Assembly (NCBI RefSeq): GCF_019012925.1
Contig: NZ_JAGIRL010000011.1
Location: 1 to 36,842 of the forward strand
DNA: 36,842 nt
Direction of reading: 5' to 3'
From: Fusobacterium sp.
GTDB taxonomy: Bacteria; Fusobacteriota; Fusobacteriia; Fusobacteriales; Fusobacteriaceae
Of the stretch, positions 15,351 through 23,838 are shown piece after piece; positions within the stretch are counted from its first letter, which is position 1; each line of letters opens with the position of its first letter. The notes beneath the pieces were generated by a model. The model was not told the DNA's origin, searched no databases, and saw only the letters and a program-made list of their open reading frames with translations. A program made the position numbers and the translations under genes.

Positions 15351-16328
15351 ATGTTTACAAGAACAAGAAGACTTAGAGGATCAAAAACTTTAAGAGATAT
15401 GGTTAGAAATGTAAATCTTCATTTAGATGAGCTAATATACCCACTTTTTCTTGAAGAGGGAGAGAACATAAAGGCTGAGATCGATTCAATGCCTGGACAA
15501 TACAGATTCTCTTTGGATAGAATTGATGAGGAGTTACAAGAATTAAAAGATTTAGGAATTAAAGCACTTTTACTTTTTGGAATACCTAAAGAGAAGGATC
15601 CAGTTGGTTCACAAGCCTATGCTGAAGATGGAATAGTTCAACAAGGTATTAGACACATTAAGAAAAATTTTCCTAATTTTCTAATTATAACTGATGTTTG
15701 TATGTGTGAATACACTTCTCATGGACATTGTGGTATCCTCAATGGTTGTGATGTCAACAATGATGAGACTCTAAAATATTTAGCACAGATCGCCCTTTCT
15801 CATGCAAAAGCTGGAGCTGATATTGTAGCCCCTTCAGATATGATGGACGGAAGAGTTGAAGCTATGAGAACTATACTTGATGAGAACGGATTCACTTATC
15901 TACCTATTATGGCTTACAGTGTAAAATATGCTTCAAATTACTATGGACCTTTTAGAGATGCTGCTGATTCTGCTCCAAGTTTTGGAGATAGAAAAACTTA
16001 TCAAATGGATTTTAGAAGTTCAAAAGAGTATTTTAGAGAGGTAGAATCAGATATTGAAGAGGGAGCTGACTTCATAATGGTAAAACCTGCTCTTGCATAC
16101 CTTGATGTAATACATGCATTAAAAGATCTATCTCTTCCATTGGTAGCTTATAATGTAAGTGGAGAGTACTCTATGGTCAAAGCTGCTGCCAAGAATGGTT
16201 GGATAAATGAAAAAGGTATAGTGATGGAAAATATGTATGCTCTTAAGAGAGCTGGGGTTAATTTAATCATCACTTACCACGCAAAAGAGATCGCTCAATG
16301 GGTTAAAAATGGAGAGATCACACTTTAG
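15351..16328 (+). CDS. hemB: delta-aminolevulinic acid dehydratase (porphobilinogen synthase)
   Basis: A 325-residue enzyme that condenses two 5-aminolevulinates into porphobilinogen. The active-site zinc cysteines are present in DVCMCEYTSHGHCG (Cys117, Cys119, Cys127), so it is the zinc-dependent type. The Schiff-base lysines are Lys192 (SVKYAS) and Lys245 (MVKPALAYLD). GGAGG precedes the ATG. It sits fourth in the operon, 15 bases after cobA-hemD. Confidence 0.98.
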   Translation: MFTRTRRLRGSKTLRDMVRNVNLHLDELIYPLFLEEGENIKAEIDSMPGQYRFSLDRIDEELQELKDLGIKALLLFGIPKEKDPVGSQAYAEDGIVQQGIRHIKKNFPNFLIITDVCMCEYTSHGHCGILNGCDVNNDETLKYLAQIALSHAKAGADIVAPSDMMDGRVEAMRTILDENGFTYLPIMAYSVKYASNYYGPFRDAADSAPSFGDRKTYQMDFRSSKEYFREVESDIEEGADFIMVKPALAYLDVIHALKDLSLPLVAYNVSGEYSMVKAAAKNGWINEKGIVMENMYALKRAGVNLIITYHAKEIAQWVKNGEITL

Positions 16329-16338
16329 GGAGGACAAA

Positions 16339-17646
16339 ATGAATCACGAAATTTCAAAAGAGATATTTAAAAAAGCACAAAAATATATTCCTGGTGGAGT
16401 TAATAGCCCTGTAAGAGCTTTTAAATCTGTCAACAGAGAGGCTCCTATCTTTGCTTGTAAAGGTGAAGGTGCTAAAGTTTGGGACGAAGATGGAAATGAA
16501 TATATTGATTTTATATGTTCATGGGGTCCATTAATCCTTGGACACAATCACCCTCAAATAATCAAAGGAGTAAGAGAGGCTATTGAACTTGGAAGCTCTT
16601 TTGGTCTACCTACAAAAAGAGAGGTGGAATTAGCTGAACTTATTACTAAATGCTGTCCCTCTATTGAGATGGTAAGACTTACTACTTCTGGTACAGAGGC
16701 TACTATGTCTGCTATCAGACTTGCTAGAGCTTACACTAATAGAAATAAGATTGCAAAATTTGAAGGTTGCTACCATGGACACTCTGACGCACTACTTGTT
16801 AAATCTGGTTCTGGATTACTTACTGAAGGTTATCAAGATAGTAACGGAATCACAGAGGGTGTGTTAAAAGATACTGTCACTGTTCCTTTTGGAGATCTTG
16901 AAACATTGACAAAAGTTTTAAATGAAAAAAATGTAGCTTGCTTAATTATGGAGCCTGTTCCTGCTAATATGGGGGTTATCTATCCTAATATTGAGTTTTT
17001 AAAAGCTGTTAGAGAACTTTGTACTCAAACAGGAACACTTCTTATATTTGATGAGGTTATCTCTGGATTCAGACTTTCTTTAGGTGGAGCTCAAGAGTAT
17101 TTTGGAATCACTCCAGATATGACTACTCTTGGTAAGATAATTGGTGGTGGATATCCTGTGGGAGCATTTGGTGGAAAAGCTGAAATTATGCAACTAGTTG
17201 CTCCAGTGGGAAGAGTTTATCACGCTGGTACTCTATCTGGTAACCCAGTAGCTGTAAGAGCTGGTTATGAGATGCTTACTTATTTAAGTGAAAATAGAGA
17301 ATCTCTATATAAAGAGTTAGAGAAAAAAGTTAATTATATAGTTGAAGGAGCTAAAGCTTCTGCTAAAAAATATGGAGTAAATATCGTTATTAATTCTATT
17401 GGTTCTCTTTTCACAATTTTCTTTACTGATAGAAAAGAGGTTAACAATCTAGAAGATGCACTATCTTCTAATACAGAAAATTTTGCTACATACTTTAATA
17501 CTATGCTAGAAAATGGAATTATCTGCCCCCCTTCTCAATTTGAAGCTCACTTTGTTTCACTTGCACATACTCAAGATATCTTAGATAGGACTCTTGAGGT
17601 AATGGATATGGCTTTTAAAGCTATTGGTGAAAACAATGGAAAATAG
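16339..17646 (+). CDS. hemL: glutamate-1-semialdehyde 2,1-aminomutase
   Basis: A 435-residue PLP enzyme that converts glutamate-1-semialdehyde, the HemA product, to 5-aminolevulinate. The PLP lysine is Lys266 in TLGKIIGGGYPVGAFGG. The motifs SGTEATMSAIRLAR, YHGHSD and FDEVISGFR are intact. The frame is open from 16309, but the ATG at 16339 follows GGGAGG and gives the standard N-terminus (KAQKYIPGGVNSPVRAF). The 3' end overlaps the next gene by 11 bases. Confidence 0.97.
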   Translation: MNHEISKEIFKKAQKYIPGGVNSPVRAFKSVNREAPIFACKGEGAKVWDEDGNEYIDFICSWGPLILGHNHPQIIKGVREAIELGSSFGLPTKREVELAELITKCCPSIEMVRLTTSGTEATMSAIRLARAYTNRNKIAKFEGCYHGHSDALLVKSGSGLLTEGYQDSNGITEGVLKDTVTVPFGDLETLTKVLNEKNVACLIMEPVPANMGVIYPNIEFLKAVRELCTQTGTLLIFDEVISGFRLSLGGAQEYFGITPDMTTLGKIIGGGYPVGAFGGKAEIMQLVAPVGRVYHAGTLSGNPVAVRAGYEMLTYLSENRESLYKELEKKVNYIVEGAKASAKKYGVNIVINSIGSLFTIFFTDRKEVNNLEDALSSNTENFATYFNTMLENGIICPPSQFEAHFVSLAHTQDILDRTLEVMDMAFKAIGENNGK

Positions 17647-18082
17647 ATTTTTCCCCCTTTTTGTCAATATTACTGGAAAGAAAGCTCTAGTGGTTGGAGC
17701 TGGAAAAATAGCTATTAGAAAAGTAGAGTCATTAATTGAATATGGTGCTAGAGTTTCAGTTATTACTAGAGAGATTAAAGAGGAGAGATTTCTCTCACTT
17801 GAAAATATAAATATAAAAATAGGAGAGTTTGATGAAACTCTCCTTGATGATGTATTCATAGTTGTAGCTGCAACTGATAATCCAGAATTTAATAGGTATA
17901 TCTATGAACTCTGTAACTCTAAAAATATCTTAGTAAACAGCATTACTTCAAAAGATAGTATGAATTGTCGTTTTGCTAGTATTTTAGAAACTGAGGAGTA
18001 CCAGATTGGAATATCTGCCAAAGGTAATCCTACCAAATCCAAAGCTCTAAAAAATAGATTATTAACCATTATAGACAAATAA
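17636..18082 (+). CDS. precorrin-2 dehydrogenase / siroheme synthase N-terminal domain
   Basis: A 148-residue NAD-binding protein of the Met8p/CysG-N type that oxidises precorrin-2 to sirohydrochlorin and may also insert metal. The N-terminus FFPLFVNITGKKALVVGAGKIAIRKVESLIEYGA is the typical Rossmann start, with VVAATDNPEFNRYIYELC and NSITSKDSMNCRFAS downstream. It is shorter than Met8p (274) and the roughly 200-residue family average, so it seems to keep only the dinucleotide domain and part of the dimerisation arm. The start is uncertain: the ATG at 17636 inside hemL is preceded by GGTGA; TTG and GTG codons lie 12 and 9 bases earlier. A terminator follows, so it ends the operon. Confidence 0.88.
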   Translation: MENRFFPLFVNITGKKALVVGAGKIAIRKVESLIEYGARVSVITREIKEERFLSLENINIKIGEFDETLLDDVFIVVAATDNPEFNRYIYELCNSKNILVNSITSKDSMNCRFASILETEEYQIGISAKGNPTKSKALKNRLLTIIDK

Positions 18083-18094
18083 AAGTTTAAGATT

Positions 18095-18139
18095 AAAAAA
18101 AGTTACTATGGTGTTAACACACATCACAGTAACTTTTTT
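18095..18139. terminator. bidirectional terminator between the hem operon and spoVG
   Basis: AAAAAAGTTACT (18096-18107) pairs with AGTAACTTTTTT (18128-18139); inner GTGT/ACAC pairs extend it around a TTAAC-type loop. It terminates on both strands. Confidence 0.85.
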
Positions 18140-18154
18140 ATATACTATATTTTA

Positions 18155-18436
18155 TTATTCCTCTGTTATCTCTTCAGGTTTTGCCTCATTAAACTTAGCT
18201 ATTACAGTGTCAGTTATCTCTTTTCTTAGCTCAGGTGTTATTGGGTGGACTATATCTTTATACTCCCCATCTGGCATCTTTCTAGACGGCATAGCTACAA
18301 ACATTCCCTTTTGTCCATCAATAATTTTTAACCCGTGAATGACAAAACACTCGTCAAAAGTTACATCTGCATAAGCTTTTAACTTTAACTCATTTTCTCC
18401 CTTTACTGCTCTTAATCTTACGTCTGTAATCTTCAT
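18155..18436 (-). CDS. spoVG: SpoVG family RNA-binding regulator
   Basis: A 93-residue SpoVG protein, a small RNA/DNA-binding post-transcriptional regulator found also in non-sporulating bacteria. The family core is clear: MKITDVRLRAV at the start, LKAYADVTFDECFVIHGLKII, and FVAMPSRKMPDGEYKDIVHPI. A start four codons earlier is possible, but it leaves no room for the ribosome-binding site; AAGGTG lies 9 bases before the chosen ATG. It lies 33 bases after ispE on the same strand and is probably the last gene of the mfd-mazG-rqcP-ispE-spoVG unit. Confidence 0.95.
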   Translation of the reverse strand: MKITDVRLRAVKGENELKLKAYADVTFDECFVIHGLKIIDGQKGMFVAMPSRKMPDGEYKDIVHPITPELRKEITDTVIAKFNEAKPEEITEE

Positions 18437-18469
18437 AGTTTCATGCACCTTCCCTTTTTTATGTAATCT

Positions 18470-19324
18470 TTATAAACTTCTGCAAAGATGTACTTCACAG
18501 TGTTGTAATTGCCCCTTTATAAATTCTACCATCTGTTTTCCATTTTTGGTAAACACATAATATGCACTTCCACTTCCTGACATAAAAAACTTCATATTAG
18601 GAATTCCCATAACTTTTTTTCTAAACTCTATTATATTTTCATCTTCAAGCAATAACCCCTGCTCTAAATGATTTTCAATACTTTTTTCTACCAGTGAGAT
18701 ATCATTATTTCTAAGTCCTGCTATTATATTATCTATGTTTGCATCTTTTTTATTATTGAGCATATACATATTTTTATAAGCCTTAGCTGTTGAAACTCCA
18801 AAATCTGGTTTAATAATAATTATATCGTCAGTGAGATTATTCTCAATCTCCTGAATATCCTCTCCTATTCCTCTCACTCTACTAGCTCTATTTATTATAA
18901 AGAAAGGGATATCAGCACCTATACTCTTTCCTATCTCCAATAGTTTCGGTACTGGAAAGAAATTATTGTGATAACGATTCAACTCTTTTAAGAAAAAAGC
19001 TCCGTTGGAACTTCCTCCTCCCAATCCAGCTTCGTGGGGAATACACTTCTCTAAATGCACACTTATCTTTCTTCTATCTAAACCACTCTCTCTATAAAAT
19101 CTATCATAAACCTTCCAAAGAATATTTCTCTCATCTGTTGGAATATCCTCTTTGTTTGTAGTAATTGTTAACTCTCCTACCTCATCAAATATCTCTCCAC
19201 TCAATCTATCTGATAAAGAGATTGGTAACATAACCATATCTAAAAGATGATATCCATTTGGTAAAACCCCAGTTACATTAAGTCCTACATTTATCTTAGC
19301 ATTCGATTCTAAAGAAAAAACCAT
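18470..19324 (-). CDS. ispE: 4-diphosphocytidyl-2-C-methyl-D-erythritol kinase
   Basis: A 284-residue GHMP kinase of the MEP isoprenoid pathway, phosphorylating CDP-methylerythritol with ATP. Lys10 in NAKINVGLNV, the ATP loop HEAGLGGGSSNG (97-108) and Asp138 in GADIPFFI are the catalytic features; SGSGSAYYVF is the C-terminal GHMP motif. The start ATG overlaps the stop of the S4-domain gene (TAATG), with GGAGG 10 bases upstream, so the two are coupled. Confidence 0.96.
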   Translation of the reverse strand: MVFSLESNAKINVGLNVTGVLPNGYHLLDMVMLPISLSDRLSGEIFDEVGELTITTNKEDIPTDERNILWKVYDRFYRESGLDRRKISVHLEKCIPHEAGLGGGSSNGAFFLKELNRYHNNFFPVPKLLEIGKSIGADIPFFIINRASRVRGIGEDIQEIENNLTDDIIIIKPDFGVSTAKAYKNMYMLNNKKDANIDNIIAGLRNNDISLVEKSIENHLEQGLLLEDENIIEFRKKVMGIPNMKFFMSGSGSAYYVFTKNGKQMVEFIKGQLQHCEVHLCRSL

Positions 19325-19614
19325 TAAAAAATATCCTCCTCACCATCTATATCCACAGTAATTCCTCTACTTTCTAATACATTAATAAGCTCTGATGTTC
19401 TCTCCTTGGCTACATTTCCAGTAGGAACTTCCAATATCTCAAATTTAAAATATTTGTTAAAATACTCCAGTTCCAATATCTGTCCGACTTTTACCTCAGT
19501 ACTAGCCTTAGCAACCTTTCCATTCAATTTTGCTTTTCCACCATCTACAACTATCTTAGCTATAGGTCTTCTCTTTATTATTCTACTAACCTTTAAAAAT
19601 TTATCTAATCTCAT
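19324..19614 (-). CDS. rqcP: S4-domain RNA-binding protein, RqcP (YabO) type
   Basis: A 96-residue S4-domain protein. MRLDKFLKVSRIIKRRPIAK, followed by a KLNGKVAKASTEVKVGQ-like turn, closely matches Bacillus RqcP/YabO, which works with RqcH in ribosome quality control (C-terminal alanine tailing of stalled chains). Hsp15-type proteins are the alternative. The position beside mazG and mfd is the same as that of yabO in Bacillus, which supports the assignment. The ATG at 19614 with GAGGAG is preferred to the GTG two codons earlier. Confidence 0.85.
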   Translation of the reverse strand: MRLDKFLKVSRIIKRRPIAKIVVDGGKAKLNGKVAKASTEVKVGQILELEYFNKYFKFEILEVPTGNVAKERTSELINVLESRGITVDIDGEEDIF

Positions 19615-19651
19615 ACTCACTCCTCTTTATACTATATATACTACATTTTTT

Positions 19652-20422
19652 TTATAAGTCAATCTCTTTTTTTGCTTCATTCCAAAAATTTTCTAGCTCA
19701 TCTAGCTTAGCTTTCTTGACATCACACTTCTCCTCTACATATCTAAATCTTCTATCAAATTTCTTAATTGTTTTTTCTAGAGCCTCTGTGGCATCAACAT
19801 CTAAAAATCTAGCAATATTTACTACTGAAAATAGTACATCTCCCAACTCTTCCTCAATATTCTTTCTATCTTTTTTTGAGATTTCGACTTTTAACTCATC
19901 TATCTCCTCATACAATTTCTCGATAACTTGATCTATATTTTCCCAATCAAATCCAACTTTACTAGCTTTTTTCTGAATTTTTTGTGCCTTAGATAGTGCT
20001 GGTAAATACTTAGGCACACCGTCAAGAGCTGATTTTCTATTCTCATGTAACTTCTCAGTTTTCTTTATCTCATCCCAATTTACCAAAACTTCATCAGTTG
20101 TTATCCCCTCATCTCTCTTCTTAAATACATGGGGGTGTCTTCTTATTAATTTTTCATTTATCTCATAAGCCACATCTTCAATATTGAATTTACCCTCATC
20201 TTCACAGATATCAGCTTGGAATACTAGATTCATTAAGACATCTCCCAATTCACCTTTATGCTCCTCCACATCTCCTTCCATAGCCTCTAAAAGTTCTGCT
20301 ACTTCCTCTCTTAAACATGGTTTTAAACTTTCTAAAGTTTGTTCTCTATCCCAAGGGCAACCATTTTCCCCTCTCAATACCTTAATTATTTGAACAAGTC
20401 TTTCAAACTCTTTCATTTTCAT
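19652..20422 (-). CDS. mazG: nucleoside triphosphate pyrophosphohydrolase
   Basis: A 256-residue, two-domain MazG that hydrolyses NTPs to NMP and pyrophosphate, clearing non-canonical or excess nucleotides. Domain 1 has CPWDREQTLESLKPCLREEVAELLEA with GELGDVLMNLVFQ (the EExxE...ExxD metal motif); domain 2 has YEEIDELKVE with EEELGDVLFSVVNIARF. RRHPHVF is also typical. The chosen start has AGGAG at normal spacing, and an ATG five codons earlier overlaps that site. It overlaps the mfd end by 20 bases. The equivalent in Bacillus is the C-terminal half of YabN. Confidence 0.95.
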   Translation of the reverse strand: MKMKEFERLVQIIKVLRGENGCPWDREQTLESLKPCLREEVAELLEAMEGDVEEHKGELGDVLMNLVFQADICEDEGKFNIEDVAYEINEKLIRRHPHVFKKRDEGITTDEVLVNWDEIKKTEKLHENRKSALDGVPKYLPALSKAQKIQKKASKVGFDWENIDQVIEKLYEEIDELKVEISKKDRKNIEEELGDVLFSVVNIARFLDVDATEALEKTIKKFDRRFRYVEEKCDVKKAKLDELENFWNEAKKEIDL

Positions 20423-23381
20423 CTTCTGCTCCTTCATAAATATTTATAAACTCTTCAATACTTCCATTATAATCCAATGTTTCTGTAGTTTTTTTATACT
20501 CTACAACTCTCTTTTGTATCAAATTTAACAAAACTTCAAATTTAACTCTTTCGTTATAGAATCTTATCTCACATTGATTTTTTCCCTTTATCTCTCTAGC
20601 ATATTTTATTCCTAATTTTCTAGCTCTTAATTTTAAAGCTAGATACTTAAACAATCCCTGTGCTTCAACTGGCATCTTTCCAAATCTATCCTCTAGCTCC
20701 TCAGCTAAAATTTTTAATTCACTTATATTCCTACTCTCTGAAATTCTTCTATAAACTCTAACTTTCTCGTTCTTATCTATATACTCATTTGGAATAAAGG
20801 CTGGATAATTAACTTTAATCTCAATATCATCAAGCCCCTCTTCAAACTCTCCCTTTATCTTAGCAATCTCATCTTGTAACATCTTCATATATAGAGTGTA
20901 GCCAAAAGTTTCCAAAGCTCCATGTTGCTTCTCTCCTAATATCTCTCCTGCCCCTCTTATCTTCATATCTTCCATTGAGAGCTGTAGTCCTCCTCCACCT
21001 ATCTCCTCTAGATTTTTTATGGATTCCTCTCTCTCTTTAGCTTTCTTTCCTACATATTCCTTAGTTAAAATATAACAATAACCCTGTCTATTTCCTCTTC
21101 CAATTCTTCCTCTCAACTGATATATTTGAGATAATCCCAATTTATCCATTCTATCAATTATCATTGTATTAGCATTCTCAATATCAATTCCATTTTCTAT
21201 TATTGTAGTTGCTAGTAATATGTCTAGCTCTCCATTTTCAAAATCTTTGATCTTATCTTTTATCTCTTTAGGTAACATCTGTCCATGGACATAACCTATT
21301 TTTAAATAATCTGGTAGCATCTTGCTCAGCTCTTCAGCCTTCTTCTCTATTCCTTTTACAAAGTTATAGATATAGAATACCTGCCCCTCTCTTGCTATCT
21401 CCTTCATTATAATATCTTTTATATTGGGAATTGAACCCTCTATAAAATTAGTTACTATAGGTTTTCTTCCCACTGGAGGAGTATCTATTACTGAAAGATC
21501 TCTTATTCCCAACAGAGATAGGTTTAATGTTCTTGGGATTGGAGTAGCTGTTAAAGTGAGCATATCCACACTATATCTTACTTTTTTTAGCTTCTCTTTA
21601 GCTTTAACTCCAAATTTTTGCTCCTCATCTATTATTATTAAGCCCAAATCTCTAAATTTTACATCTTTTGATAAAAGTCTATGCGTTCCTATGATTATGT
21701 CAACTGCTCCACTCTTAATGTTTTTTAATGTTTGTGTCTGCTCTTTAGATGTTGATAATCTACTTAATAATTCAATAGTTACAGGGTAGTTTTTCATTCT
21801 TTCACTAAATCTCTCATAGTGCTGTTGAGCTAATACAGTTGTTGGTACCATTAACCCCACTTGTTTTCCCTCCATAGCACACTTAAAAGCTGCTCTTATT
21901 GCTACCTCTGTCTTTCCAAACCCAACATCTCCACACACTATTCTATCCATTATCCTAGTTGATTCCATATCCCTTTTTACATCTTCTATAGCCTTCATTT
22001 GAGACTCTGTCTCTCTATATGGAAAACTCTCTTCAAACTCCTCTTGCCAAATTGTATCTGGTGCAAAAGAGTAGCCTGCTTTCAAATCTCTTTGAGCTTG
22101 TATCTCTACGATCTCTCTTGCAAAAACTATTAGTTCCTCTGATATTTTTTTATATTTCTTTCTAAAACCTTTTCTTCCCAACTTGAATATCTCTGGAATC
22201 TCTCCAGAAACTGAAACATACTTTCCTATCCTTCCAATACTTTCAACTGGAACAAAGAGTTTATCCTCATCAGCATACTTTATTTTCAGATAATCATTTC
22301 CGTCTATCACTTCAATCCCTAAATAGAGACCAACTCCATAGAGTTCATGTATGATATAATCTCCCTCTTCGATCTCAAGAGGAGTCTTATATCTCAACAT
22401 TCCCTTATCTTTTCTATCTCTTTTTACTCTAATTCCCTTTAACTCTCTATCTGTAAGAACTATTGTATCTCCCTCTTGATACCCCTCAAACAATGGGTAT
22501 TTCTCAAAACTAAAGTTCTCTCCTAAAAATATCTCCCTATATCTCTTTTCCTCTTCAGATACTATTTTTATTTTTAAATTTTCAGATTTTCCTAGATTTT
22601 TAACATACTCTTGATTTTCAAACTCTCTTAACTCTTCATTGGTAAATTTCTTTATCTCTATATGTTCAGACAGTTTAAGTAGATTTTCATATTTTTCTAG
22701 AATAGGACTCTCTTCCAAATTTTTTTCTTCAATTATCTCACTCAATTTATATCTCAATAATTCTGTATTCTCTACAAAAAATTTAGTATTCTCTTGTGAT
22801 TTAATCAGATCTAAAAAATCTGTTTTCTTCTCTTTATTACTGTTTATATACATATAAAGATCATCTTTTTTCTCTATGCTCTTCTGACTCTCAATATCAA
22901 AATATGTCACTCTCTCTATCTCATCATCAAAACCAAGCTCTATTCTCAACGGATTATCACTATCTTTAGGAAATATATCTATTATATCTCCTCTCATACT
23001 ATATTGATTTCTTCCCTCTACTAGATAGCTTTTTTCATAGTGGTTACTCTCCAACTCACTCAATAACCTCTTTATATCCAGACTCTCTCCAACTTTAAAT
23101 CTATATTTTTTCCCTTCTATAAAATAATCTCTCAAATAAGCTTCTAAAGAGATTAAAATTATATATCTCTCTTTTAAGTTCAATATCTCTAAAAGATCAT
23201 AATTATCCTTTTCCAACTCCTCTGAATACAAACTGCTCTCTAATTTTATTACATTTCCCCTATATATATCTTTCAACACGTAGTAATAGTCCTCTATATT
23301 TCTATTTGATGAACATAGGTAAACTATATTTTGATCATATTCATTTAATAAAAATGGAATTTTTCCTCTATATTCTAACAT
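20403..23381 (-). CDS. mfd: transcription-repair coupling factor
   Basis: A 992-residue SF2 translocase that removes stalled RNA polymerase and recruits UvrA. In order: an N-terminal UvrB-like region (to about 280), the RNA polymerase-interacting domain (EEGDYIIHELYGVGLYLGI, about 335-400), a RecG-like motor with Walker A GDVGFGKTEVA (about 485), the DEEQ box (IIDEEQKFGVK, about 585), motif III TATPIPRTL, motif V/VI (TTIIENGIDI, YQLRGRIGRGNRQGYCY), the TRG-like ILGEKQHG, and a C-terminal D7 domain. It is about 150 residues shorter than E. coli Mfd, mostly at the N-terminus. GAGGGG lies 4 bases before the ATG. Confidence 0.97.
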   Translation of the reverse strand: MLEYRGKIPFLLNEYDQNIVYLCSSNRNIEDYYYVLKDIYRGNVIKLESSLYSEELEKDNYDLLEILNLKERYIILISLEAYLRDYFIEGKKYRFKVGESLDIKRLLSELESNHYEKSYLVEGRNQYSMRGDIIDIFPKDSDNPLRIELGFDDEIERVTYFDIESQKSIEKKDDLYMYINSNKEKKTDFLDLIKSQENTKFFVENTELLRYKLSEIIEEKNLEESPILEKYENLLKLSEHIEIKKFTNEELREFENQEYVKNLGKSENLKIKIVSEEEKRYREIFLGENFSFEKYPLFEGYQEGDTIVLTDRELKGIRVKRDRKDKGMLRYKTPLEIEEGDYIIHELYGVGLYLGIEVIDGNDYLKIKYADEDKLFVPVESIGRIGKYVSVSGEIPEIFKLGRKGFRKKYKKISEELIVFAREIVEIQAQRDLKAGYSFAPDTIWQEEFEESFPYRETESQMKAIEDVKRDMESTRIMDRIVCGDVGFGKTEVAIRAAFKCAMEGKQVGLMVPTTVLAQQHYERFSERMKNYPVTIELLSRLSTSKEQTQTLKNIKSGAVDIIIGTHRLLSKDVKFRDLGLIIIDEEQKFGVKAKEKLKKVRYSVDMLTLTATPIPRTLNLSLLGIRDLSVIDTPPVGRKPIVTNFIEGSIPNIKDIIMKEIAREGQVFYIYNFVKGIEKKAEELSKMLPDYLKIGYVHGQMLPKEIKDKIKDFENGELDILLATTIIENGIDIENANTMIIDRMDKLGLSQIYQLRGRIGRGNRQGYCYILTKEYVGKKAKEREESIKNLEEIGGGGLQLSMEDMKIRGAGEILGEKQHGALETFGYTLYMKMLQDEIAKIKGEFEEGLDDIEIKVNYPAFIPNEYIDKNEKVRVYRRISESRNISELKILAEELEDRFGKMPVEAQGLFKYLALKLRARKLGIKYAREIKGKNQCEIRFYNERVKFEVLLNLIQKRVVEYKKTTETLDYNGSIEEFINIYEGAEDENERV

Positions 23382-23567
23382 ATCCCCTCTGAAACTATCC
23401 TCCTTTCAAAAGCTTAATTATACCTTATATTTTACCCTCAATTTTATCTATTTGTAAAGAAATATTATCCTAGATTTTATCCAGCTTATATGGTATACTC
23501 TATTAAGACTGTATATTTTATCAAACTAAGAGATATTTATATAAATATAAGTAAATATTAGTTTCAT

Positions 23568-23629
23568 CAATGTTTTTTTCAATTTGAAAATTATCATTTT
23601 GAAAATTTTTATCATTTTGAAAAACATTG
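23568..23629 (+). repeat. triple direct repeat / imperfect palindrome, possible enhancer site
   Basis: The unit TCATTTTGAAAA occurs three times, starting at 23579 (as TCAATTTGAAAA), 23594 and 23612. The whole block is bounded by CAATGTTTTT (from 23568) and its complement AAAAACATTG (to 23629). It lies about 120-180 bases upstream of the sigma-54 promoter, where activators of sigma-54 bind. Confidence 0.5.
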
Positions 23630-23747
23630 TTTTTTAAACTTAAACCTTTTCTTTCTATAATAAAACTATTCGTTTGTTAAAAGAACTATATTTTATTTTT
23701 TTTAGATTTTATGAAATATTTTATAAAATAATATAAAATTTAATATA

Positions 23748-23764
23748 TTGGCATATTTTTTGCT
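23748..23764 (+). promoter_or_regulatory. sigma-54 (RpoN) promoter
   Basis: TTGGCAT-ATTTT-TTGCT fits the -24/-12 consensus TTGGCAC-N5-TTGCA: GG at 23750-23751 and GC at 23762-23763 are exactly 10 bases apart. Predicted start near 23775. A sigma-A reading (TTGGCA, 18 bases, TATACA) is possible but poorer. Confidence 0.65.
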
Positions 23765-23838
23765 TATTATTTATACAGTTCTACTTTAAAAATTACAATA
23801 TATTTTATTTTAAATTTAAATATATCAGGAGGGTATTT

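Larger units (their letters stand above)
23382..23838. other. 457-base divergent intergenic region between mfd and the flavoprotein gene
   Basis: It is very A/T-rich with no credible small gene. The mfd-proximal part holds weak sigma-A-like boxes on the minus strand (TTTACA, 18 bases, TAAAAT near 23435-23460). The middle has three direct repeats (23568-23629). The distal part has a sigma-54-type promoter (23748-23764) and GGAGG (23829-23833) before the start at 23839. Confidence 0.6.

Noticed and set aside
23568..23629. CRISPR-like array
   Set aside because: Only three short, uneven, A/T-rich units with 3-6-base gaps; no spacers and no cas genes.
23748..23777. Sigma-A reading of the flavoprotein promoter (TTGGCA, 18 bases, TATACA)
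   Set aside because: Both boxes are poorer than the -24/-12 sigma-54 match at the same place, though it cannot be excluded.
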